Part shown: piece after piece, positions 34,201 to 40,319 of the stretch
Numbering within the stretch: position 1 is the stretch's first letter
How the letters are laid out: the number at the start of each line of letters is the position of its first letter
Assembly: GCA_032622095.1 (NCBI GenBank)
Contig: CP136061.1
Span: 60,533,301-60,597,300, forward strand
Length of the DNA: 64,000 nt
Reading direction: 5' to 3'
Source of the DNA: Siphonodentalium dalli
Lineage: Eukaryota; Mollusca; Scaphopoda; Gadilida; Siphonodentaliidae
Made by a program: the position numbers and the translations under genes
Notes under the pieces: model-generated
Databases searched by the model: none
What the model saw: only the letters and a program-made list of their open reading frames with translations
What the model was told of the DNA's origin: nothing

Positions 34201-35109
34201 GCTCTATGCCAACCTGGATAATATAGCATTCTACTAACATCACCGAACATTTAAAAGAAATCGACCATACCACTCTATAGAAAACATCGTTTGAACTACA
34301 CTCAATTGTAATATTTACATCTCAATTCGGGACACACAATCGCTGATAAACTAACGCAAATGATTTCGCTATTTAGCGTCATTGCATTTAATTAATATAT
34401 AAGAATGACGGTGTGTGTTGTCAATTTGGATTAATATTCGTAAAAAATAACTACTTTGAGCAAGAATATTCTCCATTTATATTTGATCACCTTACCGCAG
34501 TGTTTCATATCACTTTAAACTCGCTAAAATCACAGTTTTGACCAATTCCCACAAACGAACCTCAGTGTATGGAATATGACCTTGAGTTTGCTTTATTAGC
34601 ATAGAAACATATTTAATCAATCAGTTTTTCATTAAAAAAAATTAATAAAGCCATTCTGACCAGTAATAGAGAATCGATTTGACCACAAAGAGACTGTATC
34701 GGATACAATATAAACAAATGCGTGCATTGCAATGAATAGATGATGTAACACTGTGATCCGATTCTTTCTTGTTTTGTCCAGTCGAGCATAAAACAAAACC
34801 GACTATGTTTTCCTTAAATAAAATAGTGTTACCAGTAAAACGACAAAGAACGTTGGTTGGTCCAACGAAATTTAAAACAACATGGCATATCATATAGTGA
34901 CGATATATATATAGTAGATCGCGTCATGGTATTAAGTCTATATATTGGTAGACCTTCATTACGTCCCTTGGTCCCACATACATTTAGAACTTTTCACAAC
35001 TCTTGTAACCCACGTGTGTTTGGCTTTTAACTCACCTTTGTTTTTTTGACCTGGTTCCGTCTTGACAGGCGGCGTCCGCAGCTAGCTGAACAACCCACTG
35101 TTTATACAT
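902..35109 (-). CDS. NWD1: NACHT and WD repeat protein (NWD1-like), 18 exons, 3' end off-window
   Basis: Multi-exon gene read right to left. Exons: 35036-35109, 32522-32712, 29151-29353, 27032-27147, 26407-26618, 25262-25417, 24012-24140, 23172-23380, 22306-22451, 21275-21386, 18863-19075, 12498-12828, 11112-11264, 8300-8455, 7029-7245, 5380-5539, 4247-4415, 902-1282. The joined length is 3,328 nt (1,109 codons plus one base); all 17 introns are GT–AG and phases agree at every junction. Domain order: DUF4062-like (about residues 77-200), linker, NACHT with Walker A GQSGCGKTS (449-457) and Walker B LVIFLDSLDQF (538-548), helical/winged-helix region (588-926), then WD40 repeats from about 950. 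This is the order of vertebrate NWD1 (about 1,560 residues), so the missing part should be the rest of the WD propeller. The family are STAND ATPases; vertebrate NWD1 is linked to androgen-receptor levels and purine-synthesis assemblies, but the role here is not known. One-to-one orthology is not proven. Confidence 0.92.
1757..2290 (+). repeat. Dispersed repeat family (CTCCCATCTAGAGGT type)
   Basis: Three diverged sub-units each run from a GCTCCAACCTAGAGGT-like block through TTTTCAAAACAATT to GATTCAAATTTGAAATCCAAG. Related copies are at 4590-5000, 47390-48240 and 55340-55745. No coding capacity was recognised; class unknown. Lies in intron 17 of gene 1. Confidence 0.7.
2428..2469 (+). repeat. 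Two long G runs
   Basis: A run of 20 G (2428-2447) and one of 12 G (2458-2469) are separated by ten bases. They are C runs in the sense of gene 1 (intron 17). Such runs can form G-quadruplexes and are also prone to assembly error. The flank repeats a short unit, CAACTATATAGGATTTGG, twice (about 2488-2538). Confidence 0.85.
3489..4072 (+). mobile_element. TTAA-type MITE, copy 1 (diverged)
   Basis: Same family as 8480-9080 and 13154-13684, same orientation. The ends are related to the 13-bp inverted repeat AGGGGTACTGTAC (here AAAGGTACTGTTC and GTACAGTATCCAT), with TTAA on the left and a mutated ATAA on the right. No transposase is encoded. Lies in intron 17. Confidence 0.75.
4247..4415 (-). 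CDS. NWD1: Gene 1 exon 17, first WD40 repeats
   Basis: Residues 927-982. Helix NVEDFLRQCRECGF then the first blade, with LIHCLSGHTRAISCLTLTSD, i.e. the GH dipeptide and the C.A.S.DGK pattern of a WD repeat; the blade is completed by GSYDQTIKTWN in exon 18. Acceptor TTTTCCAACAG, donor ACAG|GTTATT (unusual T at +3). Confidence 0.93.
4590..5000 (+). repeat. Dispersed repeat family (CTCCCATCTAGAGGT type)
   Basis: Carries GATAGCTCCCATCTAGAGGT, GCAGGGTGTGCCGGTGGATTC and AAATCCAAGATGGC blocks shared with 1757-2290 and 55340-55745. The short ORFs on both strands here are incidental. Confidence 0.7.
5193..5329. mobile_element. 133-bp MITE with 23-bp terminal inverted repeats, TA target
   Basis: Begins CAGTAATGCCCTAAATAATC at 5195 and ends with the reverse complement at 5327. 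TA lies on both sides, as expected for Tc1/mariner-type insertion. A half copy, lacking the right end, is at about 56729-56820. The right end is 50 bp from exon 16 of gene 1. Confidence 0.85.
5380..5539 (-). CDS. NWD1: Gene 1 exon 16, helical segment before WD repeats
   Basis: Residues 873-926. QVLADFDFALK, then HALRLSEFPLLMYPDQLPAQ and LLNRLKDTE. The L.DFD.AL and LL..P.QL..QL.GRL pattern is the last helical repeat before the WD40 propeller in NACHT/WD proteins. The exon sits between two hairpin elements, 50 bp from one and 58 bp from the other. Acceptor ACTATTTCAG, donor GAA|GTAAGA. Confidence 0.94.
5598..5691. mobile_element. Foldback hairpin element, copy 1
   Basis: An inverted repeat of about 30 bp: GCAGAATGAGGTCCACAGAG on the left and its complement on the right, with a short loop. 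A second, related hairpin is at 5908-6003. Located 58 bp upstream of the exon 16 acceptor, in intron 15. Confidence 0.8.
5908..6003. mobile_element. Foldback hairpin element, copy 2
   Basis: Arms GCAGAATGAGGTCCTCAGAG and its imperfect complement near 5978-6000; about 80% like the copy at 5598-5691. The short ORFs over both copies come from the arms. Confidence 0.8.
6160..6345 (+). repeat. Dispersed repeat, also at 33695-33840
   Basis: Contains AACAAAGAAGGATAACTCTA and TGTGAACTCTTTTGAAAGCA, followed by a block about cleared lines of ACCTCCATACCAAT; a related order of motifs is found at 33695-33840 in the same orientation. Intron 15 of gene 1. Unclassified. Confidence 0.55.
7029..7245 (-). CDS. 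NWD1: Gene 1 exon 15, linker to WD region
   Basis: Residues 801-872. It begins NVKHYTNKDGVECTADRFVS, a lineage-variable loop, then KLHNLPIHRLRSYDWDNLKN and NFEFLYAKLKATNL, the helical segment with N.RKL.ELP.HL characteristic of the region before the propeller. Acceptor TTCCTTGCAG, donor CTCAG|GTATAT. Confidence 0.93.
8300..8455 (-). CDS. NWD1: Gene 1 exon 14, HRQF segment
   Basis: Residues 749-800. VFNWYHRQFRETAYERYV is a strongly conserved W.HRQF.E...ERY motif of NACHT/WD proteins; GLADFFSGCWANG follows. The acceptor (TTTATATTAAAAG) is weak, and a TTAA-flanked MITE begins only 24 bp upstream of it, so part of the native branch-point region may be element-derived. Donor AATG|GTGAGC. Confidence 0.94.
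8480..9080 (+). mobile_element. TTAA-flanked MITE, copy 2 (best preserved)
   Basis: TTAA then AGGGGTACTGTAC at the left (8480-8496) and GTACAGTACCCCT then TTAA at the right (9064-9080): perfect 13-bp inverted repeats and TTAA duplication, the hallmark of piggyBac-type insertion. The 601-bp body is AT-rich and non-coding. Copies are at 3489-4072 and 13154-13684. The left end is 24 bp upstream of the exon 14 acceptor of gene 1. A 15-bp flank, CATAAACAGTTTAA, recurs about 70 bp beyond the right end. Confidence 0.88.
9081..11111. other. Rest of intron 13, one inverted repeat
   Basis: No exon was seen. About 10145-10262 holds an imperfect inverted repeat with arms including GGAAAGAAATATCGAATTTTC and CTCATGAGATATTTC. 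The rest is AT-rich with no recognised element. Confidence 0.55.
11112..11264 (-). CDS. NWD1: Gene 1 exon 13, winged-helix-like segment
   Basis: Residues 698-748. SRSGLSSAELEDILSCDDDV followed by VYMYWMPPVRRLPPLLL. The S.GLS..EL...LS..D.V pattern is the conserved winged-helix-like block after NACHT in NWD1-type proteins. Acceptor TTGTTTTCAG, donor CTTG|GTATGT. Confidence 0.95.
11465..11680. mobile_element. Foldback MITE with TTAA flanks
   Basis: A near-perfect palindrome with arms of roughly 95 bp (left 11474-11571, right 11580-11670) and an 8-bp loop. Ends CTCTCAGTGCCAAGTCC and its complement lie just inside TTAA on both sides, again the piggyBac-type signature. Lies in intron 12. The arms are so alike that insertion must be fairly recent or gene conversion active. 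Confidence 0.88.
12498..12828 (-). CDS. NWD1: Gene 1 exon 12, NACHT-associated helical region
   Basis: Residues 588-697. The largest exon but one, with segments VPQLASNDVTSILQSWLRAT and FHHCPIALYLKLSFDEAS, which fit the C-terminal helical part of NACHT (the LPL..L..Y conserved block). Ends LLVSRALGYLAV. The donor was taken at T|GTGAGT because T+CT gives Ser and restores the family motif SRSGLS with exon 13. Confidence 0.94.
13154..13684 (+). mobile_element. TTAA-type MITE, copy 3
   Basis: Same body as 8480-9080, with the right end GTACAGTATCCCT then TTAA; the left end is eroded (TTAA then AGCGGCAAAGTTC). In intron 11 of gene 1, just left of the 57-bp minisatellite. Confidence 0.8.
13790..14930 (+). 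repeat. 57-bp minisatellite, left block
   Basis: About 20 head-to-tail copies of a 57-bp unit containing GAATCGAGGACACCCAGTAAG and TTTTATATATATTCTAGTG. As 57 is divisible by three the array stays open as a 19-residue periodic peptide (MNRGHPVSF...), but this is a by-product of the repeat: it has no other coding features. The last copies switch to the TAGATTCCGGGGC variant of the right block. Located in intron 11 of gene 1. Confidence 0.95.
15301..15459. repeat. 160-bp palindrome, copy 1
   Basis: Arms from TGTTGTGTACAGTATGAG and its complement, meeting at a short centre around GACACTGCGTGTC. Part of the module in reverse orientation. Very few mismatches between arms. Confidence 0.85.
15531..15689. 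repeat. 160-bp palindrome, copy 2
   Basis: Same palindrome as 15301-15459, with TATACAATGTTGTG at one end and the complement at the other, and the centre GACACACCAGTGTC. Forward module. Confidence 0.85.
15953..16110. repeat. 160-bp palindrome, copy 3
   Basis: Same palindrome, arms almost identical, centre GACACGCAGTGTC. Would form a long hairpin in single-stranded DNA or RNA. Confidence 0.87.
16630..17850 (+). repeat. 57-bp minisatellite, right block
   Basis: About 21 copies of the same 57-bp unit as 13790-14930, but with TAGATTCCGGGTCATAAAAT in place of TATATTCTAGTGTATAAAAT. The two blocks are thus subfamilies of one array. Minus-strand frames (KTYWVSSVHIYY repeats) are by-products of the 57-bp period. 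Confidence 0.95.
17851..18862. other. Right part of intron 11, no exon seen
   Basis: AT-rich intron sequence. A short stretch near 18430-18500 (GCGTAGCGAGGGGACTGAAC) recurs inverted near 59160-59215, so it belongs to a dispersed repeat. Nothing else recognised. Confidence 0.55.
18863..19075 (-). CDS. NWD1: Gene 1 exon 11, NACHT Walker B
   Basis: Residues 517-587, exactly 71 codons, phase 0 at both ends. LVIFLDSLDQFEP is the NACHT Walker B with tandem acidic residues (Asp543, Asp546), followed by LNWLPKILPNYARIVLSTLP, the strand and sensor region typical of NWD1 proteins. Acceptor AAATTGACAG, donor TTGAAG|GTACTA. The exon does not contain an ATG start and was missed by simple ORF calling. Confidence 0.95.
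19226..19614. mobile_element. TTAA-flanked MITE with internal hairpins
   Basis: Ends TTAA+CCCTTTACCCAACA (19226) and TGTTGGGTAAAGGG+TTAA (19601-19614): perfect 14-bp inverted repeats and TTAA duplication. Inside are copies of CATTCTCTTATATATGCGAG in opposite orientations, forming a hairpin at 19255-19325 and a further copy near 19405. The same internal hairpin motif appears at 52905-53050. Intron 10 of gene 1. Confidence 0.88.
19745..20915 (+). repeat. 31-bp minisatellite
   Basis: Roughly 35-40 copies of a 31-bp unit with consensus GGTTTATGGGCGAAGCTTAA followed by ATGTCCATGGT. Copies vary by point changes and small indels. In intron 10 of gene 1, between the two NACHT Walker-motif exons' region (exons 10 and 11). 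No coding potential. Confidence 0.95.
20916..21274. other. AT-rich intron sequence, nothing recognised
   Basis: Very AT-rich stretch between the 31-bp array and exon 10. No element or exon seen. Confidence 0.5.
21275..21386 (-). CDS. NWD1: Gene 1 exon 10, NACHT core (RFIGTTPDSSS)
   Basis: Residues 479-516. RFIGTTPDSSSLISLLGSVI is a hallmark of NWD1/TEP1-type NACHT domains, right after the VVVLR strand of exon 9. The exon ends in a Pro/Ser/Thr-rich loop (SPESTPT). Acceptor TTTTATTACAG, donor ACA|GTAGGT, end phase 0. Alternative donors nearby could shift the loop by a few residues. Confidence 0.94.
22306..22451 (-). CDS. NWD1: Gene 1 exon 9, NACHT Walker A (P-loop)
   Basis: Residues 431-478. 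PLVVHGQSGCGKTSIMA contains a complete P-loop, GxxGxGKTS, with Lys455 and Thr456 as the expected phosphate and magnesium ligands. After it comes a helix and VVVLR, the strand leading into the RFIGTTP motif split over the next exon junction. Acceptor TCTCTTTCAG, donor CTCAG|GTATAT. Confidence 0.97.
23172..23380 (-). CDS. NWD1: Gene 1 exon 8, pre-NACHT helical segment
   Basis: Residues 361-430. It runs GVNPAEQKEHQQYINKLCSD, then a lysine-rich stretch and FFLEIVQHTSFCQ. Cysteines near residues 408-413 (CQTKC) stand out, but there is no recognised zinc motif. Acceptor TGATCATTTCAG, donor ATCACG|GTACAT, end phase 0. Confidence 0.92.
24012..24140 (-). CDS. NWD1: Gene 1 exon 7, linker
   Basis: Residues 318-360, a lysine- and glutamate-rich helical segment (AKREIVEEAQTLLNDVKEKK) followed by IISYDIHWTENN. 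This is the usual alpha-helical link before NACHT. It has an excellent polypyrimidine tract and acceptor (CTTCTTCTACAG) and a donor AATG|GTAATA. Confidence 0.92.
25262..25417 (-). CDS. NWD1: Gene 1 exon 6, linker with an 11-residue duplication
   Basis: Residues 266-317, starting VTEFELTLGILEAEN, which matches the conserved VTE.E...GIL segment of NWD1 proteins. It then contains two adjacent copies of an 11-residue block, FRRNIVDIKDK and FRRNIVNTEDQ, encoded by 33-nt units differing at several codon positions. The exon ends with LLSRYI before Asp at the junction. Acceptor ATGAATTAG, donor CATTG|GTAAAT. Confidence 0.93.
26407..26618 (-). CDS. NWD1: Gene 1 exon 5, linker after DUF4062-like domain
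   Basis: Residues 195-265. It begins KWFEKDDNAVPPTYVL, a conserved family segment (W...D.NAVPPTYVL), and continues into a charged helical stretch rich in Lys, Glu and Gln around residues 225-260. Acceptor TTTTAAAG, donor TCAG|GTATAT, start phase 2 and end phase 1. Confidence 0.93.
26775..26960. repeat. GC-rich patch with local inverted repeats
   Basis: Unusually GC-rich for this window: AAAGGGCCGCCGCCGAATAA, then GGGGCCGCAGCCCCCTTTGT with inverted copies of the CGCACAAA and GGGCC motifs, and a duplicated CTGATTTAGCTGA-like block near 26920-26960. Lies in intron 4 of gene 1, about 150 bp from exon 5. Unclassified, possibly a transposon remnant. Confidence 0.5.
27032..27147 (-). CDS. NWD1: Gene 1 exon 4, end of DUF4062-like domain
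   Basis: Residues 157-194. TFLSHKYGYRAFPRLIEADT is the strand-and-loop that follows NFV in NWD1-type proteins. The acceptor TTTTCAACAG is clear and the donor AAACAA|GTAAGA leaves two bases, completed by G from exon 5 to make Lys. Only 116 nt. Confidence 0.93.
27311..27519 (+). repeat. 104-bp tandem duplication
   Basis: Two nearly identical copies (27311-27414 and 27415-27519) starting TTTGTTGATTAATCCCAATT; they differ at only a few positions (GGGAAACAA versus GGGACACAA), so the duplication is recent. Intron 3 of gene 1. Confidence 0.92.
27800..28305. mobile_element. Element with long terminal inverted repeats
   Basis: The left arm (about 27805-28000) and right arm (about 28095-28305) are imperfect inverted copies, with outer ends ACTCTTAGAACAATGTGTAT and its diverged complement, and inner blocks AGACACAAACTTCG and its complement. 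A partial extra end is at 28345-28440. No coding frame; resembles a non-autonomous DNA element. Intron 3 of gene 1. Confidence 0.7.
28570..28660 (-). repeat. Possible SINE 3' tail
   Basis: Read on the minus strand: TTGAGCGCTTTGGGCCTCAT then AAAGGCGCTTTACAAATGCT and a TATTATTAT tail. This GCGCTTTACAAAT-TATTATTAT pattern is common at the 3' ends of invertebrate SINEs. A tRNA-like head was not identified here. Confidence 0.4.
29151..29353 (-). CDS. NWD1: Gene 1 exon 3, DUF4062-like domain core
   Basis: Residues 89-156. It continues the motif as DTKNERNNLMERVYPRL, then VVDMRWGVRDEATDDQ and ends GPNFV. The pattern STF.D...ER..L and D.RWG(V) is the signature of this N-terminal domain. The acceptor ATGTTTTTCAG and donor TTTGTG|GTAATT give a phase-0 join to exon 4 (NFV|TFLSHKYGYR). 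Confidence 0.95.
29354..32521. other. Intron 2 of gene 1
   Basis: Holds an imperfect palindrome at about 29960-30055 (GGAAATGTTCAGATAATAAG and complement around GTAGGTTGTTTACTGAAC), a LINE fragment at 30141-30617, and otherwise AT-rich sequence. Several short minus-strand ORFs near 31640-32260 show no family resemblance and no matching splice phase. Confidence 0.5.
30141..30617 (+). pseudogene. Decayed LINE 3' end (ORF2 C-terminal fragment)
   Basis: From about 30141 the plus strand reads NRLCTFCKCKQIETEYHF then ILECRAYKNMRDTYF. The C..C......E.EYHF...C pattern is the C-terminal zinc-knuckle region of non-LTR retrotransposon ORF2 proteins. A stop follows after EKF and again after 35 more codons. 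The stretch ends with a TCTTA repeat (30592-30614), a common LINE tail. It is a 5'-truncated, dead copy lying antisense to gene 1. Confidence 0.75.
32522..32712 (-). CDS. NWD1: Gene 1 exon 2, start of DUF4062-like domain
   Basis: Residues 25-88. The acceptor TTTCCACTCAG and donor ACAG|GTGAGA are both good. The end of the exon carries KIVRIFTSSTFT, the first beta strand and SSTF motif typical of DUF4062 in NWD1, NPHP3 and related STAND proteins; the following Asp of the motif is completed by exon 3. The first 50 residues are charged (many Glu, Asp, Lys) and not recognisable. Confidence 0.9.
33361..33475 (+). repeat. 55-bp tandem duplication
   Basis: Two copies of a unit starting AATAATGTATTTCACAGTAT and ending GGCTACATGATATA, with one or two differences. 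Intron 1 of gene 1. Confidence 0.9.
33695..33840 (+). repeat. Dispersed repeat, also at 6160-6345
   Basis: Shares AAACAAAGAAGG, CTAGAAC.G and ACTCTTTT.AAAGC blocks, in order, with 6160-6345. Diverged; unclassified. The rest of intron 1 (32713-35035) shows nothing recognisable. Confidence 0.5.
35036..35109 (-). CDS. NWD1: Gene 1 exon 1, candidate start exon
   Basis: The ATG at 35109 opens 24 codons (beginning MYKQWVVQLAADAACQDG) and then AG, followed by a very strong donor, CAAAG|GTGAGT. The leftover two bases are exactly what the exon 2 acceptor needs, giving AG+A = Arg. Exon 2 itself has no ATG between its upstream in-frame stop and the conserved domain, so a separate start exon is required. 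The sequence is not recognisably conserved, as expected for a leader. A 5' UTR probably extends to higher coordinates. Confidence 0.6.
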
Positions 35110-36169
35110 GGCTCGCAGACAGTACGAAACTAATCCATGTTAGTGTAATTGATGTGTTCTGCCATTCTTCAATGCAGTGGCGAGGAGAAATGTCCACACC
35201 TACCAATTTCCGGAAGTGCGGCAATACGAGTAATCTACACAAACTTCGGCATTCATTTCATTCAATGACCCCTACATATATGCATGTGTATATGACACTA
35301 GAAACTCCATTAAATTCAAAACAAAATAAGAACTATCTCGTCACGCGAGACCGTCGATAGAGGACCCACAATATGCCTGTACACTGGGTGCATGTGAACA
35401 CAATATCGATATAATATACACATAACGCTTTTCTGATTCTATTCAGATGATCGATCGCCCACCACGCGTGTAAAATGTCTGTTCTATTTATATTTACTGG
35501 AAATCATCAATGGATTCTATTCATAGCTACATATAGGAGGCATTGGCCGGCATTCTCAGTTTAACTCGTTTCATTCGAACAAACCTAACTACGAATTGTA
35601 GCAACTAAGTTTTAATCTGGAAAGACTTTATCCTTTGACAATTATGTTGGTGCATGGTGACGTTGCTAATGTAAATAATACTTGGTAACGCGGAGTACAG
35701 TTCAGGGGGGGGAACTTTATAAGCTGACAGAAAAGTGCAAAAAGTCCATTTCGCGTTACGCGTGTATATACATTTTAATTCTGCAAGTGATTCGCCCTGA
35801 CTGTAGCAAGCGTGTAATATAAGAGAGCTAATGATTCATATAAGGAATCAATCTACAGTGGGATATAATGTTAAGGCGCCTATAACGCTCTCTATATGGC
35901 ATCAGTCACCGACAGAAATAATAGAACAGATGTTAATATATATGAAAATTTCAACTTTTAGTAAATATTGGAACACCGTGCCATAGAGTGACCATGACAT
36001 ATACCATTGACAGCAATAAACACTAAATCCAAATTAGCATTAAATTTAAAGGAACACAGTCTGGCTCAAGATTATAATCTTAAAACATCAGTGGTTGGTC
36101 ACTCGGTTCAACACCGTTAACAATTTAGCACCACTCTAACGGGCCCGTTCTTCATTTCAGCACGCAAAA

Positions 36170-36830
36170 GTATAGCCACTCAAGATACATATATACACCC
36201 CACCCATGACCATAGAGTCACTCCAGTTATATATTATATATCTCACCAAAGGATATACCAATACCCCACACACAGGGCCATTTTTACACACCAGACTTGC
36301 ATATACACCTCACCTATGACAATTCGGTCACCCGCTGTATGCCCATACAACCCGACCAGGTATGAATATACAATTCAACAATCATTCCATGTACACCTAT
36401 ATGCATTACACATAAGCATACAACCACTTCCTCTTTATCCATACACCCACCCATGAGCAAATAGCCAATACGTGAATAGACATAGTACATCCATCCATGA
36501 CAATATTCACCCAATGTACTCTTGCACATCACACACATCATGACCATACGGTCACTCTATATATACATAAACAACACACATATGGCCATGTAGCTACTCT
36601 TGTTTCACCCATACACTACTTCAATGACCATACGGCTACTCCCTGTATACCTATTCACATCACAAAGGACCATTTATGCACTCCTTATATACAAATGCAT
36701 CTCACCATGGACACCACAATCATGACCATATAGCCACTAACTGTATAACTATTCACATCATTGATGATCATAAAATAACTCCTTGTATACCTATGCACCT
36801 CATCTATGACCACATAATTACTCACTGGCT
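36170..36830 (+). repeat. Degenerate tandem repeat (about 40-45 bp)
   Basis: Repeats of a loose unit built from ATGACCATACGGTCACTC and TATACCTATGCACATCAC. Copies differ strongly, so this is an old minisatellite. The ORFs on both strands are by-products. Confidence 0.75.
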
Positions 36831-37114
36831 ACCATTTTGACATATATATACCATGTATTAAGTTGATGAATTTCGATGCTCGAGAGAGTAGCCACATAAT
36901 ATGGTCCATACCAAATCCGGTTTGAAATTCTGCCCATTTCCTTTCAAACACATGGCCATAATTCCATACATGTCGATTTCTCACACCACTCATCTCACCA
37001 TGCTTCGACAGTCTTAGACTCCACCTAGATCGGGCGAAGTATGTTGCATACTTATGAAGGAAATCTAAGGAAGCCAACATTAACAACCCATGTCAAAACA
37101 CCGCAGGTTGGACG

Positions 37115-37279
37115 ATGGAGGTGACATATAAGCGGGAAAAGGTCGATGACGATTTCCCCAGCGATCTAACAAGTGTGGACTGCAATGATGCTACCTTCGA
37201 TGCTGAGTGCAGTGACAATTTTTATGAATCCGATGAAGATGTCAACCAGAACGACGATTTTTCAGAGGATGATCAGCAT
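37115..37279 (+). CDS. Small acidic ORF or terminal exon fragment
   Basis: The ATG at 37115 opens 54 codons to a TAG. The protein starts MEVTYKREKVDDDFPSDL and ends NDDFSEDDQH: one third of its residues are Asp or Glu. The frame is open for 19 codons upstream as well. Base composition and codons look protein-like, unlike the surroundings. It could be a small gene, a last exon, or the tail of a transposon protein; no family was recognised and no partner exon was found. Confidence 0.25.
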
Positions 37280-37339
37280 TAGTTCATAATTTCATGTGTT
37301 TCAATGAATAGTAAATAATGTACCCAATACGCTAGGACA

Positions 37340-37985
37340 ATTGTGTTTTATTTTCAAATGTGGAAACCATTTTGGCAGCCATCTTGGATAATAAAAATTG
37401 TCCTTTCATATACAGTACAAGGTCTAATTTGGTGAGCGATATGATTGATATTTCCCCAAGTATATAGCTTAGTAATCAACTCCAATGTGTCTATACGAAA
37501 CGCGCTTCTCTGTGGACACGCGGTGTCATTTTGAGGGAGGGTTAAGTGTTTTATCTAACAATCAACAATTTTGACCACACGGACGCAACTCCTAGTTCAA
37601 TTCATAGCATATAAACGTCGTTTGCGATATTGCGAAAAGTCCATGAAAATCGTAAATGTTATCTAGCCAAAACTTCCAAAAAAAATGTAATTATTTCAAA
37701 TATGGACGCCATTTTTGCGGCCACCTTGAATGATAAGTGGCCAATTTTACTCTCCTGTATATTGCATGTTTTTTTATGAGCTATAAAACTGATAGTTTTG
37801 CTGATATATAGTTTAATAACGATATGCGATGTGGCTATATGACACGCGGTTTTTCGTGGACACGCTGGATCATTTTGGGGGAGGGTTAAGTTTTTCCTCG
37901 GTCTATCGGGAATTTTGACCCCACGGACTCAACTTCTAATTTATTGAATAGCCTATACACTCTAGTTTACGGTATTATTAAATTT
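37340..37985 (+). repeat. Tandem duplication, two diverged 345-bp copies
   Basis: Copies at about 37340-37640 and 37680-37985 share, in order, TTTCAAATGTGGAAACCATT-like, GTGGACACGCGGTGTCATTT, GGGAGGGTTAAGT and ACGGACGCAACTCCTA blocks, about 70% alike. Unclassified. Confidence 0.75.
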
Positions 37986-40319
37986 ATACACGGTTCCTAA
38001 CTGTAGGGCCACTGGTACAATCGAAAGACATTCATTTTGGTGAATCGACGAGAATGTGTATTACGCGTCTTCGTTGGATGTATGCTGACATGACGTTTCG
38101 TTACTTTTTTAAAAGTACGGTTGGCCTTGGCGGTGGGTATCCTGTGAAAATATTTCCACCCGTCAAAAACCGCCACAAACAGGAGGAACAACAAAATGTA
38201 GACAGACTTTGTCCGTATACAAATAAGAAATATCGCATAAACAGTATGCTATTGTCATATATTTGACCATTGTTATGTAAACAAAAGCATAAAAAGTTAC
38301 TTTTCTGGTGTTTGTTTATATTATGATGGTAAACATAAAGAGCGTTCTTTGTTGGCGAATACTTGATATGGAACTAATAAAGAGCGTTTGTGTCATTTGT
38401 GTGTGATTAGCCAGCAGCATTGTGCTGTCTTCTGTAACACAATCAGGCTCTTGCTTAGGTTAAATATAGTAAATATTTATGATAACATGCTGTTTACGCG
38501 ATGGTCATGGCATATATGAACGAAATGTATGCGTTTTAATGTTTTTCTGTTTACGGTGATTCGAACAAATATGAATATTTTCGACAACTAAGGCCTCACG
38601 TGCCTTTAACGGTTACTATCTAATGTGAAGTCAGCTATGGTCAATGGTCAACGCGCTAATTTGTATAAAATCGTCATAGTATTAGTCGGACTCTTTATGT
38701 CGATATAAATGGTCGCGCATTTTCGTAATGTTAAAAGCGATATGAGAAGGTTTCTATACCACCAGTGTGTCTATTTTCAGAATCTACCTATTTCCAGCTT
38801 GGAAACAGGTTTGTGTGAGGATTTTGTTTGTGTACCCCTCTATTTTTTCCCGTCCACCTGGTAATAAAAAAACATGCTATAACGCATAGAAAGTTCGGTA
38901 AGTGGCTTTCTTTGTTCATGGAAATCGAAAAACAAGGAGAGATCTTGCCACAAATTGCATAATTACATATCTTAATGTGGAATTTTATCATAATATCATC
39001 AGATGAATTGTATTTATGACTGCATATTCAATTTTCTTTCCCAAATATTAAGGTATTGTATATTCTTAAAATCAGCTACATCACAGATAGACGAACATGA
39101 ACAATCTACAAGGATATCTTGATCATATGTCACAAACAAAACTCCGATACATGGATTTTTTGTAAATATATCGCAGAAAGGCTAACCCCAGTCTGGAGTA
39201 AACTACATACCCACATATAAAAAATAGTGGGTCTGACGACCTTTCGTTCAGTTTTCATTTCCCAAACCCGGGATTCCTTGTAATTACCGCCAATCAAAAC
39301 TTAGCTCCAAGAAATGTGTGCCCCAATAAAAAAACTAGTAACATGTCACGTGCTCTCGGTGTGGAAATTCCGAAGGTGTGGCTAAATGTTGTTAAAATAG
39401 TATCCATGACGTCATGTTATACCGGAAGAGAAATTCACAAATCGACAAATAAAGTAGATTGTTGACGAGCGGTCGAAAGTTTAAAATCAAGAATCACCGG
39501 AATTTGGATTGCAGGCAACTGTAATTAGGGTACAACTGGCCAATTTTTGGAGCTAATAATACGGCTGTGTAAGGTCGGGAGGGTTTCGGTGGGGTTGGTG
39601 GTAGAATTGTGTTGCTCTACGCTCGTTTTGGCTGCGGTGGTACTACTGCCGGTACTGGGGAACTGATAGATGACATAGATCGTTTTGTTATGTCATTTAA
39701 CTTTTTGTTAGTTCTGTAGTTGTTTTAGCAGATAGTCCCGACATTCATGTATTTTTGATTTGTGGCCGTTGATTTGTGTTATTTTTTGACAACATGGGCG
39801 ACAAATCGCCTGGCCAATCTAAAAAATAATTCGTTCCGAGTCCAAGAGATCCACAGACATTTTTTATAATTTCAAGAAGATCTGTGTCTTAGTTATTGTA
39901 CAAATTATTTTGGATCCCGGAAGCTAGCTGTTTCCCGTTATTGTCAGTAAAACAACCGCCGAACGAAAAGTCACAAACCCTGCAACTATTAATTCCGATT
40001 CTTAGAATCTGCTTCACATGGTTGAAGCGGCCATGACGGTACTGGCACGTGACCATGTTTACGCCTGTCAATCAACTAATTTCAGATTTATATTTAGTGC
40101 GGTGTGACGTAATTTGGGGGAAGCCCACAACCGTTCAGAAATGAAAAGTTGATGGGAATGCAATAGACTCAGTATCAGTATGAATCTGAATGTATGTTTA
40201 CATAGACTGGGCTAACCCTACCCCCACTCTCGCTGATTTCACGACAAGTCAGATTCCTTTGGTCGAAAAAAAAAAACGGTCGCGCAATTTCGGAAAGTCA
40301 ACACGACATGCAAACGGTT

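Noticed and set aside
35046-35360. 104-codon plus-strand ORF
   Set aside because: It lies antisense over the gene 1 start exon and its flank, with no recognisable domain.
36829-37086. 85-codon minus-strand ORF ending in a Trp/Arg-rich segment
   Set aside because: No family resemblance, no splice phase to neighbours, and it overlaps the start of a repeat-rich zone. Possibly a transposon relic, but not supported.
39794-39829. Short ORF MGDKSPGQSKK in a G-rich, promoter-like setting
   Set aside because: Eleven codons then a stop, with no GT donor nearby; cannot be called a start exon.
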